Positions 47,278-58,189 are shown, counted from the stretch's first letter. The stretch: DNA of 64,000 bases from Guadua angustifolia (GCA_036346375.1 CM070511.1:13144001-13208000); one strand, 5' to 3'. Notes: generated from the sequence alone by a model not told the origin. Program-made: numbers and translations.

Positions 47278-48046
47278 TTAAAGATCGCCGCCTTCCCTCC
47301 CGGACCTGGGGGCTGAGGCGGGCACGCTGCCTTCCCTCCCTGAACTGGAGGCCGCGGCAGCGGCGCCGCCTTCCCCGCCTGAGCCGGAGGCCACAACGGC
47401 CATGCCGTCGTCCCCACCTGAACTGGGGGCTGCGACAGCGACACCATCATCCCCACCTGAACTGGGGGCTGTGATGGACGGTCGTGATAGTCTTTCTTCG
47501 AAGACCCCGACCGGAATAGAAGCTTTTGAGGATGCAAGCTGTGAAAGCCCGTCCGCAAGGTGGTTGTCGCGTCGAGGGATATGAACATACCCCAATCCTT
47601 CAAAGTGGCGCTCCATTTTTCGGACCTCCGCCAGGTACGTCGCCATGGTGGGGTCAGAACACTGGAACTCCTTCCGCGCTTGGTTGATGACTAGCAGGGA
47701 GTCACCCTTGACTTGGAGATGCCAGATGCCCAGTGCCGAAGCGATGTGCAACCCTGCCAGCAGGCCCTCATATTCAGCTACGTTGTTTTGTGGCCTTGAA
47801 GTCGAGGGCAACCACATATTGGAGGACGTCACCGGTCAGGGAGACCAGGACAACCCTAGCCCCCGCGCCTTCCAGCCTGAATGAGCCATCGAAGAATATG
47901 GTCCAGGGAGAAGGAGCAGGTGCTTCTTCAGCTTCAGGAGTGGCAGGAGTCCACTCGGCGATGAACTCCGCTTGACCGACTCTTGATGGCGGTAAAAGGG
48001 TACAAATTTGAGGTTGAACTCCCCAGTTCCACAGACCATTTAGCAT
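47278..48046 (-). pseudogene. RNase H domain of Tat element A with repeat-bearing linker
   Basis: 48046-47790 reads WTIFFDGSFRLEGAGARVVL with the first catalytic Asp. After a frameshift near 47810, 47790-47500 reads NNVAEYEGLLAGL, VKGDSLLVINQARKEF and RRDNHLADGLSQLAS. The linker toward integrase then contains five 13-residue units of the APSSGGDDGVAVA type, encoded by a 39-bp tandem repeat. The frame ends at 47278. Confidence 0.87.
47294..47488 (-). repeat. Five 39-bp tandem units in the RNase H-integrase linker
   Basis: On the plus strand each unit starts TCCC(C/T) and contains a CTGAACTGGGGGC-like core. Unit starts are 47294, 47333, 47372, 47411 and 47450. The unit length is a multiple of three and the minus-strand frame stays open through all five. 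Confidence 0.88.
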
Positions 48047-48319
48047 CTGACATACGCTTCACTTGTGGAGAATTTCTCAGAGGGTAGGCCGTGACCACGG
48101 TGATTTCACCCTTGGAAATAATGCCGCACTTCTGGATGCCACCAAGACCGCCTCTGACATTTTCTCGAGCTGCTTGGTGTCGAGTCTCCGCTCATGCAAC
48201 ACCTTGTTGATGTAGTAGACCCGCTCGACGCCTTCCTCTCAAGAACCAGTACCATGCTCACCACCTCAGGAGTGGCAGCAATGTCACGAGAACACGGCTT
48301 GCCTAGCATGGGAGACCAA

Positions 48320-49130
48320 AGACTAGGGAGAGGTGAGGTATTGCTTCAGGTCTTCAAATGCCTTCTGTGCCTCATCCGTCCACTCAAAGTGGTTAGTTTT
48401 CTTCAACAGCTTGAACAGAGGCAAGCTTCTCTCTCCCAACTGGGCAATGAACCGCCCCTGGGAGGCCAAGCGACTGGCCAGGCACTGGACCTGTTTGAGT
48501 CGCACTAGCGGCTTCATGTGCTCGATGCCCGCTATCTTGTCAGGATTGGTTTCAATACCTCGGTTAATTAGACACCAGGAAGCCCAGCAGCTTGCTGGAG
48601 GGCACACCAAACACACATTTTTCAGGGTTGAGCTTCAGACAATTCTTCCGGAGGTTAGCAAAGGTTTCCTCTAGGTCTTGGATTAGTTCTTCGCACTTTT
48701 TAATCTTCACAACTAAGTCGTCAATGTAGACCTCAAGATTTCACCCTATCTGCGAACGGAAAGTGATGTGCATGGCACGTTGATAAGTAGAACCAGTATT
48801 CTTTAAACCAAAAGCCATTCTAACATAACAATAAACACCCGTAGGGGTTACAAAAGCAGTCTTTTCTTCATCTTCTACCACCATGCTAATCTGGTGGTAT
48901 CCAGAATACGCGTCCAGAAAACATAGCAGCTCGCACCCAGCCGTGGAGTCAACAATGAGGTCGACCCGCGGCAGGGGGTAAGGATCCTTCGGGCAGGCCT
49001 TGTTGAGGTCGGTGAAGTCGACACACATGCGCCATCTCCCGTTGGACTTCTCGATAAGCACAGGGTTGGCAAGCCACTCGGGGTGAGAGACTTCGACTAC
49101 TATCAAGCAGCAGCCTTCTCTACCTCCTCT
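48320..49130 (-). pseudogene. Reverse transcriptase of Tat element A
   Basis: 49106-48741 reads HPEWLANPVLIEKSNGRWRM, then DLNKACPKDPYPLPRVD and CFLDAYSGYHQISMV. The active site YIDD lies in the next frame at about 48722-48735. 48660-48320 reads NLRKNCLKLNPEKCVFGVP-like coding, then NPDKIAGIEHMKPL and HFEWTDEAQKAFEDLKQYL. Stops at about 48738 and 48570 break it. Confidence 0.87.
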
Positions 49131-49599
49131 CGAATGGCATCTTGCTGCTCCGGTGCATGCCCCTGGACCTTTTGCTGGACCGGGCGCACTTCGGGGAGCA
49201 TTGCCAATTGGTGCTCGATCACCTCCCTGGGGACCCCAGTCATGTCGGACGGATGCCAGGCGAACACGTCGGCATTAGACTAGAGGAAGGTGACGAGCGC
49301 ATCTTCCTATTTGGCGCTGAGGCTGGCGCCAATGTTGATGGTCTTTCGGGGCTCGAACTCACTCAAGGCGACCACCTTAACCTCACCGGCAGAACCAGGT
49401 GAGGCGCGGGTCCGGGCCTAAGGGGCTCCCGAGCAGGTGGCGTTGGCACGCCCGGCGCAAGTGGCGCCGGCCAGGTCCCATGCATGCTTGTGGCAGTGCA
49501 AGGCCTCTGACCTATCTACCTAAATCGTTATGGGGCCGCCGGGCCCCGGCATCTTCACCACCATGTAGGCATAGTGGGTTGCCGCCATGAACTTGACTA

Positions 49600-50060
49600 G
49601 TGCCGACTGGCCAAGCAAGGCATTGTAGGGGAGGTTGAAATCAGCGACCTCAAAGTCCACCATCTCCGTGCGGTAATTGTCTTTCTCCCCGAAGAAAGGC
49701 AGAGCCAGACGCAGATCCTGCTACGGGATCTGGAGCGCCAGGAATGCCGTAGAGGATAGGAGGTTGATGGAACTCCCTCCGTCCACCAGCACACGCCCCA
49801 GCCGTACATTTCGGATTGTGGGCGACACCACGATCGGGAGATATCCTACGCTGGTGGTGCTTTCAGGGTGGTCGGCCCGACTGAAAGTGATCATCTCCTC
49901 CGACCATTTCAGCATCCGGCCCGCCCCTGAGCTCGACGCTGCAGCGCACACTTCCCTCTTTAGCCGTTTATATGCGGCGTTGGAGGGAAAGGTGGACGAA
50001 CCACCATGGATGTATGCCACTGTGTGATCCGCCTGCTGGAAGGCCAGCGGGGCAGGGTCT
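49600..50060 (-). pseudogene. Protease of Tat element A
   Basis: 50020-49721 reads FSRADHPESTTSVGYLPIVV then RVLVDGGSSINLLSSTAF. VDGGSS is the Asp protease active site in the form seen in Tat elements, where DTGA/S is usual elsewhere. It continues leftward in another frame with FEVADFNLPYNALLG-like coding. A frame break occurs near 49720. Confidence 0.75.
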
Positions 50061-50086
50061 TCGTCTTGGTCGTCATCGGGGCGGCG

Positions 50087-50395
50087 CTACTTGAGCCGCT
50101 GCTCCACCATCTTGCTCATGACCCGACATCCGTCGAGGTCATGAGTGTTGGTCCGGTGGATCAGGCAATAGAGCTCGCCCTCTTTTTGCTCGCGGCGGTC
50201 GTTCCTACGACCGCGGCGGTCATCGCGATGGTCGCAGCAGTCATGACGCCGGTCACGGCGATCGTCACGACGGTCACGGCGGTTGCGCTTCCGCGGCGCG
50301 GGGTCATCGTGGTCACGTTCGGTGGCCAAGACCCGCCTGGTCTCTCCTGCCTCACGTTTCCGCGCCTTCTTGCTTGTAGGGCCGGAACCCTAAAG
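50087..50395 (-). pseudogene. Gag C-terminal end of Tat element A (truncated)
   Basis: The frame reads RNRRDRRDDRRDRRHDCCDH, an Arg/Asp repeat tract, then YCLIHRTNTHDLDGC, a zinc-knuckle-like CX..H..C segment, and MVEQRLK. The capsid part that should precede it is absent. This is where element A stops. Confidence 0.75.
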
Positions 50396-50518
50396 TGCAA
50401 ACAGATGACATGCCCAGGTGAAATCAAAATGTGCCAACTTCATTTACAATTGTTAATATTGTTCTGGCATACGGCAAGCAGGAACAAAAAGAAATAAATT
50501 CAAAAGAAGCGGCCCAGA

Positions 50519-52667
50519 TCATCTGTCATCGTTGGCGACTTCGATGCCCTCATCATCGCCCTCGGCGTCTGGCTCGCCCGCTGCGGCGCCAAGGTCTGAA
50601 GCTTCCGCCGCCATCATGTTGGCGACATGCTCCGTGGCCTCTTGCACGCGCACCTGGGCCTGGGCTTCGTCTCCTTCAATGCCCTCTGCGATGGCCATCG
50701 GGTTGAAAGCGGCGTCGCGGTGGCGTATGACGAAAGCACGGCGGCGGTGGCTCACGGCAACTTGTCGCCCTTCTGGATGGAGCGGGCGGTCGAGGCAGGT
50801 GGCGAGCCATAAGCGCATCGCCACCCGGTGGTGCAAGGGCGTACTGCATCGCCGTGGGCTCCAACGGCTTGCCAAGATCTACTCCGAGTGGCGTCAAGAC
50901 CAGCGCCATGCGCCGGTATGATGACCGGAGCATGGTCGTGATGTTGTGCAGCGTTCGCCGTTGCGTCTCCGCTGCCTCCCTCAGCGCCGTCTCGGCCTCT
51001 TGCGCTCGGGCAAGCAAGGTTGCCCCGGTGGCCCTTTCCTGGGCCAGTTGCGTCTCCGCCCTCCCTAGCTCCCAGTGCAATGTCTCCACTTGCTGCACCA
51101 AGTGGGCTTCGCGCTAGCCGGCTTCCGTGAGGAAAGCGCTGGCTGTGGCGAGTGCTCCGCCAAGCCTGGCGTGCGGGGTTCGTGGGTCGGTGGCGTGGAC
51201 GGTGGGAGCGATCAGAGCGGGAGGAACGGAGGTGCTGGACCCAACAACATTAAGCCCAGCAACCTCGGAGCTGCCAGTCGCTCTGGCGAAGGTGCCATTG
51301 CGCCTAAGCGGCGCCCTATGAACGTCTGAAGCGCGGCGCTTGAGTGGCCCACCCTTGGAGGCGATCTGAAGCTGAAGGATACGGGTGCCACTGTGAGTCC
51401 GCTCGGGCGGATACCAGTGGCGATGGGGCCTGGCGCCATCGGAATTGGCACCAACAGAATTGGCGCCGGTGGAAGCAGCGCCGCAAGAGCTGGAGCAGGC
51501 ATCGGTGCAGCCGGCTCCGAGGAAGGGGCGGCTGGCGTTGCCGCCCCGGGAGAAGACGTTGCCACCTCAGTCGCGGCCGGTGGGGTCGCAAGTGTGATAG
51601 TGGCAAAAGCTGAGCTCCCGGTGCAGATCCTTTTGGGGTCCGTGCCGGGGGCGTCCAAAGCAACAGGCCGTTTGCCTACGCTTCGATCAGCGGCCCAGGG
51701 GCTGGTCCCTGATTCTTAAGGGGCCACGGCGAGACCTGTGGAGTCCATCGCTGGGAAAGATTGTATGATCTGGAGGCGCTCCGAAGACTCCAGATCACAA
51801 AGTGGCCGAGCATCGGCCGGAAACTCCAAGCCACTCGGCACTGGCGGGATCAACACGGATAGCCATTGGGAGATGGTGGCATTGTTCAGGTTGCCTTCCC
51901 CTGGCGCCAGAAGAAGACAGAACTACTAAATAACAAAGACCATAGGGAAAAGTATGCATTCAAGAAGAAGGGCCAAAAGACTTACTGCCTGGGTGCATGC
52001 GCGTCATGTCGTCGTCCCCTGTGTATTGCCATGTAGGGCGGGTGCAACGACGCAGGGGGCTGATTCTCCGAGACACGAAGTCTTAGACTACCAGTGCCCC
52101 AATCAGGTCGGCACCCCGTAGCCGATCAATGTGGCCCACCATTGCCTGGAGCTCCGCCGTCTCCTCAACGGGCGAGCTCCAGCTCTCGTGGGCTACCGCC
52201 CACACGTTGGGTACTCCGAGAAGGTCGACCCCACCGTCATCGCCGACATAAAGCCAATTGCCCCACCAGTTCTTCCAGTTGGAGCGGGCCTAGAAGGGAA
52301 TGTAGCGGGAGGCCGACCCATCGCGAAGCCTAAAGTGACAGCTCCCGGCGACTCCCCCACTGTCGGGGGTGGAGCAGCAGGTGAAGAAATAGCGAAAGGG
52401 GGGGGGGAGATTAGGCATCACCCCCACGAACATCTCACAGAGGTAAGCGAAGGTGGAGAGGAAGACGATGGAATTGGGGGAGAGATGAAGGTGGTGAATC
52501 TCGTAGAAGTGAAGGACGGTGAGGAAGAACTCGGAAAATGGCAGCACGAGGCCCGCCATAAGCCTCCAAGTGAAGACAATAATCTCCCCCGGCTCGCACT
52601 CTGGTGCGGCAGTCCCCAGGCGGGGGTGAAGGGCACCCCCAGGAGCCACCCTAGTGGCGAAGTCCAT
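50519..52667 (-). pseudogene. Antisense gene of Tat element B
   Basis: The start ATG at 52667 is followed by FATRVAPGGALHPRLGTA, VLPFSEFFLTVLHFYEIHHL and NSIVFLSTFAYLCEMFVGVM, the same domain as in element A. The middle (52290-51150) is Pro/Ala-rich. The C-terminal coiled coil (51101-50676) has WELGRAETQLAQERATGATL and VLTPLGVDLGKPLEPTAMQY, then an acidic end EGDDEGIEVANDDR at 50519. Splice-like junctions near 52080 and 51990 and frame shifts are present. Confidence 0.68.
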
Positions 52668-52808
52668 CTGGTGTTGGCCGGCGGTGGAGGGATCGAGAGA
52701 TTGCGCCGTCGCAGTGGAAGTGCAGTCTCTCAAGCAAAGAAGGCGAAAGGGCAAAGAGCGAAATCTAAAGGAAGCAGAAGGCGTAGACTGTTGCGTGGGG
52801 GTGTATGC

Positions 52809-52815
52809 ATATATA
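52809..52815 (-). promoter_or_regulatory. TATA box of antisense gene B
   Basis: On the minus strand CCTATATATGC lies about 145 bases ahead of the likely start ATG at 52667. It aligns with the TATA-like box of antisense gene A. Confidence 0.5.
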
Positions 52816-53005
52816 GGCCCCCAGCGAGGATGGTTCACGTCCAAATGAACGGCACGGTGTTTCGGGTCCCGAGAAAAATTAGCGGTCGTGGGGAGGACTG
52901 AAGCGGTTGCGTGCGCGGAGTGGTGGGCCCATCCAGGAGCGCACTGGCATTAATTAAGGTCTAAAAAGCAGCTGGCGCGTGCTCCAAGATGGCCCCGGGG
53001 GTTAC

Positions 53006-54147
53006 TGTCGGTGTACTTTGCACCGGGGTACACTCTCCATCGTAAAAGCAATGGGCCCAAGAAGTGGCCTGGCCCGGTTTGAAGCCCACGTGCCCCTCGC
53101 AAGCGACTGGCGATTACACCACTTTCATTGGCGAAGCGCCTCGTGGCACCCTAGTAGGCAGCCTGGCGAGCACGCCCGCCTGCTGGGTGTAAAGCCCGTG
53201 GCCCCGGGCGGCGACTGGCGATACGCTCGCTCACCGGGCGGCGGCTGCGTGGCACCCGGCGACAGACTGGCGAGCACGCCACGCCACGTGTGAAGCCCAC
53301 GTGGCCCCCTGGCAAGCAGCCTGGTGATTACGCTCGCTTGCGGGCGGCGGCTGTGGCACCCGGCAACTGGCGAGTACGCCCGCCGCTAAGTGAAGCCCAT
53401 GCGGCCTCGACGAGTAACTGGCGACATACCGCTTGTCGGGCGGCGGCTGCGTGGGCGGCTCGACGAAGGCGGGTGCTTGGGTCCCTCTTGCCGGGCCACG
53501 AAGGCGACCAAAGGAATGAGGAGATGGCTTCACCTGGAAGTCTCCCTCCCCTGGCACCTTGTGTCAGGGCCATTAATTGTAAAGGATTCAGCTTTCGACA
53601 AGACGACAGCTTATCCCTCTGACACCTCTCACCAACCCATCGTAGAAGCGTCCTGTCCCGAGCAGACCGGGCGAGGCCTCTCACTGACATTGAATAGGGT
53701 TCGAAGGACAAGGCCACGGAGGCGTGCTTAATAAATGAGTCGTGGGTCGACGTGGAAGCTGGAATGATGGGTGTAATTAATGTATTGTAGATAAGTGTGG
53801 CACCACCTTCTCTCCTGCCCAAGGTGGCCCGTCTATATAAGGGCATCCTGGTGCATAGAGGGGGGGGGGAGGTCGGCTAGAGCAAAAACAGCATAGAGAA
53901 GTAGATACTGAAGAACACCATTGTAAACATTTCCTCAGCAAAGAATTAGCAGGACGTAAGGCTGTTACCCGCATCGGGGGCCTGAACCTAGGTAAATCAT
54001 TGTGTCCACCAGTCCATTCACGCCCGGAGACCCCCGCCGAGAGACATTAGGGTTTCCAACCATGAAGATGACCTCTACCGAACCATAAGTTCCATTTAGG
54101 GGGTAGACACTCTATAGCGGAATCCTGTCAGGCGAAATACACCGACA
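53006..54147 (+). repeat. 3' LTR of Tat element B
   Basis: Starts TGTCGGTGTACTTTGC and ends ATACACCGACA. The tract CCCCGGGGGTTAC precedes it. TATATAA at 53834-53840 is the likely TATA box. 53100-53480 has repeats of GGCGACTGGCGA- and CGAGCACGCC-like phrases. It aligns in reverse with 40883-42073. Confidence 0.88.
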
Positions 54148-55407
54148 ACAACCGATGGTATAATCCCTATAAACTACTTTGGCGGCAGAAGGTGGATTCA
54201 CTCACTCTCAAGCGCCTTACTATGCTCTTACAATTGTTCTTACCAACGCAACGGGAAGGTGCAACCAGTGGCTGGTTCGTGATACTGTGAGTAGAGCGTG
54301 AGTGAGATGATTGCAAGGTAGGACCTAAACTGATAAGAAGTATTGTGGAGCTCGGAAGGTAATATCACGTAGCAGAGGAATAAGCAATATCGAAAACAGA
54401 ATAGCAAAGCTGAATAGATGTCCAAAGTATTTGTCACAATTGCTGGCCTAACTGTATTCCTAGAACTAGTTCAACCAAGCTAGGGATATACTAAAGTACA
54501 AAGGACTCAAAGGATGCAAGTAATTCTGATTTTCTTCTTCTCTTTGCTTCTTCTCTTTCTCTTCTCTCTGTTTTTTTTGCCGGTTTGGCTCTTTCTCTCC
54601 TCTTATTTTTTTTTATTTTTTCACTTTTTTTTCTAACACAAATATATACCTGTTAACTCAGAGGAGAAACAAAAATCTCACAATTTGGAGCAACAGACGA
54701 CAGTAAACAGATGCCCGAAAGAATTGACAAAACAGGATAGCAAACTTCTAGGCGCCGAAACTCGGTCTTAGAAGCTTTTTTTGAGGGTCTGAAAATGCAC
54801 AGGTCTTTTGACCTGTGAAATTTTCCAGTATGCATCGTTATCCCCTTCGAAACAAAAAAAAGTAGACCCAAATCGGAATTAGTATGCAAAAGTTATGGCT
54901 GTTTTACTGAACATTGTGCAGATTGGGTCTATCTCGGCCTTCGTTTCTTTCTTTCGGTTCCAGTTAGGGTTAAGCTATTGATAGGACTGCGTCTAGAGAA
55001 TAAAGGCTAGCGGTATCGAGCAATTGACACAAGGCGGCTCGCGACCTATCTAGGGCTTGCGGTGTAGGATATAGAACACAAAGCGGCTCGCAAGGGCAAA
55101 CCGAGTAGGACTCGGTTTGGTGTTGGCTGTTGGCTGTGGTGGGATGAATTAGGGCAGTAGAAACAGTGTCAACTAGAGACTAGGTTCACGACTTCTAATA
55201 GCAACCAGACGATTACTATGTACACAAATTCAACAAAGCAAACTGAAAATGAAAATTGCAATGGCACAATGGGTTATACGACGGTGGAACGATAATGAAC
55301 AGATCGTCAGATCATGAACAAAATTTTTTTATAGGGCTAATTTTCTGGTCTCTAGGTCGATGGAACAGTGAATAAGGTGGGGAAAACTAGGGTTACCTAT
55401 CAGTAAA
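54148..55407 (-). other. Untranslated leader of the Ty3 element
   Basis: Lies between the 5' LTR/primer site and the Tat B insertion. It has no open frame resembling gag. A pyrimidine-rich tract occupies 54528-54640 (purine-rich on the element strand), and a GCGGCTCGC phrase recurs near 55035-55095. Confidence 0.55.
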
Positions 55408-55424
55408 CCATGGCTCTGATACCA
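55408..55424 (-). other. Primer-binding site, initiator methionine tRNA type
   Basis: The minus strand reads TGGTATCAGAGCCATGG two bases inside the LTR. TGGTATCAGAGC is the standard site complementary to the 3' end of plant initiator tRNA-Met. It sets the element orientation as minus. Confidence 0.93.
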
Positions 55425-55426
55425 CT

Positions 55427-56282
55427 TGATGCGCACGGTGGTCCAATCTTCCGATAGGTCGAGGTAAGTCGATTGGTGGAGACTCGACATTGACGATCTG
55501 GCTTCCGATCAGAACCGATCTGAACCCTGCAATCGCTACACCACGGCTCAGTTGGTTATCAACCACGCACAAACACGGTTGACCTCGCCAAGAAGGCTTA
55601 TCCCTGCATGCGAATCGAGAACACAAGCAAGAACGTAGAAGAAGCAATCTGAAATTGCGAATTATATTAAGCACACGAGTTAGGGTTACACAAACCAATG
55701 ATCAGCGAAAACTGACAGAGTGTCTAGTTGAAATCTAAGCAAAACCCATGGCCTAAAGCGGCGGCTACAGAATATATGATAGGGGGTGTGAGGGGGAAAC
55801 CCTAGGGTTGTGTGCGGCTGGAGGGGGCGCACACCACCTGGGCTTGGCCCTCACACGCTAATTACAAGGCCCAAAATAGTGATTTCATGTATTATTTTGA
55901 TGATTCTGGTAGACTCATGATGAATCTAGAGTTGGGACTAGATCCATTGGAAAGATCTCATCGTTATCTTTCTAACAAGCACAAAATCTCCTCCATTGGA
56001 CTTCGTATGAGAAAGTTATGCCCGTTTTAGTGAAGTGCTATCCGCTGACTCCGAACTGAACTCCGAATTGTGGATGACTTGGACTCTCGATTGATTTGGC
56101 ATTCTTCTCCCATGTTCCTAAGCAGTAAAACATCACAAATATTTAGTAGCATCCCATCCTCAATAATATTATTATGATGCATAGCGAGAAACGAGCTCAT
56201 CTCATGATTTCATTGACATGCATGAGCTCTTGTCATAGGACCATGATGTATGCGTGTATCCAAAGGAGTGATGTCCTCATCA
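55427..56282 (-). repeat. 5' LTR of the Ty3 element
   Basis: Equal in length (856 bp) to 37751-38606 and colinear with it. The flanking GCTCG on the right matches GCTCA on the far left in four of five bases. Confidence 0.93.
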
Positions 56283-56287
56283 GCTCG

Positions 56288-56509
56288 GTCCAACAGGTAT
56301 AGCCTGCCTTGAAACCCCTTCGAAGCAAGTGTACACGTATTGACTCTATGTTAGAAAACAGCTTCTCATTTTTGCAATCAGCGCATGGACAACAAATATA
56401 GTCCGTCAAATTCTTCGACTTGTGTGCCGCTGCCGTATTCAGAAAACAAGTCACACCATTAAAGAACTCGACCATGACGGTCCGTGTCATACATCCACCT
56501 TCGGTCCAT
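56288..56509 (-). pseudogene. TNP2 N-terminal part (transposase-associated domain)
   Basis: The likely start ATG is at 56507-56509 (MDRRWMYDTD). After a frame change it continues DYICCPCADCKNEKLFSNIE and LRRGFKAGYTCWTE, a Cys-rich transposase-associated domain as found at the front of TNP2 proteins. Coding breaks off at the target duplication of the Ty3 element and resumes in the same frame at 37750, 18.5 kb away. So this and 34690-37750 are one gene. Confidence 0.85.
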
Positions 56510-57488
56510 CTACGCTAATTATATCGAACTACATTTCAAAGATATCAATAAACATACCAAAATAATTTATTCTTTACATTAGTCATGCCGTGCTAATTAA
56601 TTAAAACGATAAACACATTATAAGCACATAACTGCAAATAACAATATAATTGTAAATGATTAGATTTACAAATACATCAAGCAATTTTGCCTACATTAAG
56701 ATACATCAAACCTTTTTCACTATTTAAATATCCATCTAGCATTTGTTAATTATTTACAAGATTTATTCATTTCATTTTGTTATGTAGCGCTATTGAATTC
56801 AATTAATATACATCAAACAGGCATATAATTGATTACAAGGATATATTTCTAAATAATTATGTATCTTGCAACTTTCATTATTGGAAAATCCATCTACCAT
56901 TTTTCAGTATTTAAATATTCAACTAGCTCTCACTATTTATAATTCATCTAGCAATTTTTACTATTTAAATATCCATATAACAATTTTTCATTATTGAAAA
57001 GAATTACAGTTATGCATAATTGTCCATCTAGCAATTTTCATTACTTAAAAATCCACTACATCACTAAAATGGATAAGAATTTTAATTTATTAAATAATTT
57101 AGCTGTATCTTAATTTGAGCACTACTGACCTAAAATGTTCACCCCATACAATTAGCAATTATCAACATCTAGAGCAATATATAAAGTACAATTTTACTAC
57201 AAATATAACATAGATCAAGTCAGCAATTAACCTCGAAAAGAAATACGAGACAAATTTTAATACAATTTTTCAGCAGCAACTCACCAAGGTAATAACTATA
57301 GAGCAAAACAGAGCTTCTTTTTATTCTGCTTGGTCGGACAAGAAGTCACCTCAAAGAGAAATACAAGAAAAATATTAACACAATTTTGGCAGCACCTCCC
57401 CAATAAAATAACAACCGAGCAAACAGAGCTCCTCTCTGTTCTGCTCGGCCGGGGAAGGCCTCGGTCAGGGCCTGATATATAAATGCCT
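56510..57488. other. AT-rich non-coding sequence upstream of TNP2
   Basis: No frame of interest. Phrases such as CCATCTAGCAATTTT recur several times at 56700-57060. It should hold the 5' untranslated region of TNP2 on the minus strand. Confidence 0.5.
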
Positions 57489-57724
57489 TATCACTGCCGG
57501 CTTTGCGTAGAACCGGCAGTGATAAGGTGAAATTACGCTGGAAAATTCAGAAGGGCGGGAAAATACATATCACTGCCGGTTAAAGACTAAAACCGACAGT
57601 AAAAGTTATATCACTGCCGGTTATAAATGGAACCGGCAGTGATATATCACTACCGATTTTGGGTATAAACTGGCAGTGATAGTCTGTTATCACTGCCGAT
57701 TGGTAATACAAACCAGCAGTGATA
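57489..57724. repeat. CACTA subterminal repeat array, inner right
   Basis: Five units of the form TATCACTGCCGGTT..AACCGGCAGTGATA, each a short inverted repeat of about 36 bases with a 7-9 base centre. Confidence 0.88.
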
Positions 57725-58186
57725 CGTCGAACCCTTCCAACTCCCGTGCCAACCGTTGCGCTTCCCCATTCCTCTACCAACTGCTATGCTTCCCCATACC
57801 TCTGCCAACTGTTGCCCTTCCCATTCTGCCTCTATACAATGCCCATTCCTCAATCTGTAGCACCACTCCTCACAATCCACCACTGCTGCAAGAATGGCCC
57901 CCCCAAGAAGCGAGCACGTACTGGGCAAATTCCCGCTCCGCCGCCAGAGAAGGAGGTGGAGGAGGCAGAGGAGGAGGAAGAGGAGGCAGAGGAGGAGGAG
58001 GAGGGCGACGACGACGACAGCGGCGGCGGCGAGGTCCTACAGCGTTGGGGTAGGACAACCTCCACCACCGAATCGGATTCAGAGGAGGAGGAGGAGGAGC
58101 ACCGCCGCAACTCCAATCGGTCATCTGGCGGCAGCTCCAGCGACGAGGACAAGGAGGAGGAGGAGGACGATGACTTTTGGATATAG
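57719..58186 (+). CDS. Acidic protein of unknown function between CACTA arrays
   Basis: A 155-codon frame, divergent from TNP2. The N-terminal half is Pro/Cys/Tyr-containing and may be untranslated; an inner ATG at 57837 is possible. The C-terminal half starts NGPPKKRARTGQIPAPPPEK, with a nuclear-signal-like PKKRAR. It continues into long Glu and Asp runs, a Ser-rich stretch SNRSSGGSSSDEDKEEEE, and ends DDDFWI. It lies between two blocks of subterminal repeats. It could be a captured host exon or the first exon of a second CACTA gene. I do not recognise the family. Confidence 0.4.
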   Translation: MIRRTLPTPVPTVALPHSSTNCYASPYLCQLLPFPFCLYTMPIPQSVAPLLTIHHCCKNGPPKKRARTGQIPAPPPEKEVEEAEEEEEEAEEEEEGDDDDSGGGEVLQRWGRTTSTTESDSEEEEEEHRRNSNRSSGGSSSDEDKEEEEDDDFWI

Positions 58187-58189
58187 GGT

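Larger units (their letters stand above)
40883..50395 (-). mobile_element. Tat-type Ty3 element A, 5' end missing
   Basis: Reading leftward from about 50395: gag zinc knuckle, protease, reverse transcriptase, RNase H, integrase, a spacer, an antisense gene on the plus strand, a purine tract and a 3' LTR (40883-42073). The 5' LTR, primer site and most of gag are absent. At about 50395 the sequence changes to the end of an antisense gene of a second element in opposite orientation. The left flank ATGAC does not repeat at 54148 (ACAAC). Confidence 0.85.
50395..54147 (+). mobile_element. Tat-type element B, 3' part only
   Basis: Contains the end of an antisense gene (minus strand, 52667 to 50519), a purine tract and a 3' LTR (53006-54147) in plus orientation. 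All upstream parts (5' LTR, gag, pol) are missing. LTR and antisense gene are relatives of those of element A in inverted orientation, clearly diverged, so not a recent palindromic copy. The right flank is ACAAC followed by Ty3 leader sequence. Confidence 0.85.
37751..56282 (-). mobile_element. Ty3 retrotransposon with 856-bp LTRs inside the CACTA transposase gene
   Basis: LTRs at 37751-38606 and 55427-56282 are equal in length and start TGATGCGCA / end CCTCATCA on the plus strand. A methionine-tRNA primer site lies at 55408-55424 and a purine tract at 38607-38625 (minus). The flanks are GCTCA (37746-37750) and GCTCG (56283-56287), a 5-bp target duplication with one change. Pol runs 40880 to 38423 on the minus strand. 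Gag, protease and the start of reverse transcriptase are missing, apparently deleted with the Tat insertions at 40883-54147. Confidence 0.9.

Noticed and set aside
47200..47500. Plus-strand Arg/Pro-rich frame over the 39-bp repeat
   Set aside because: The minus strand carries the RNase H frame through the same repeat; the plus frame is a shadow.
40883..54147. Single Tat element with both LTRs and a target duplication
   Set aside because: The outer LTRs are inverted relative to each other, flanks do not match, and both antisense genes are present.
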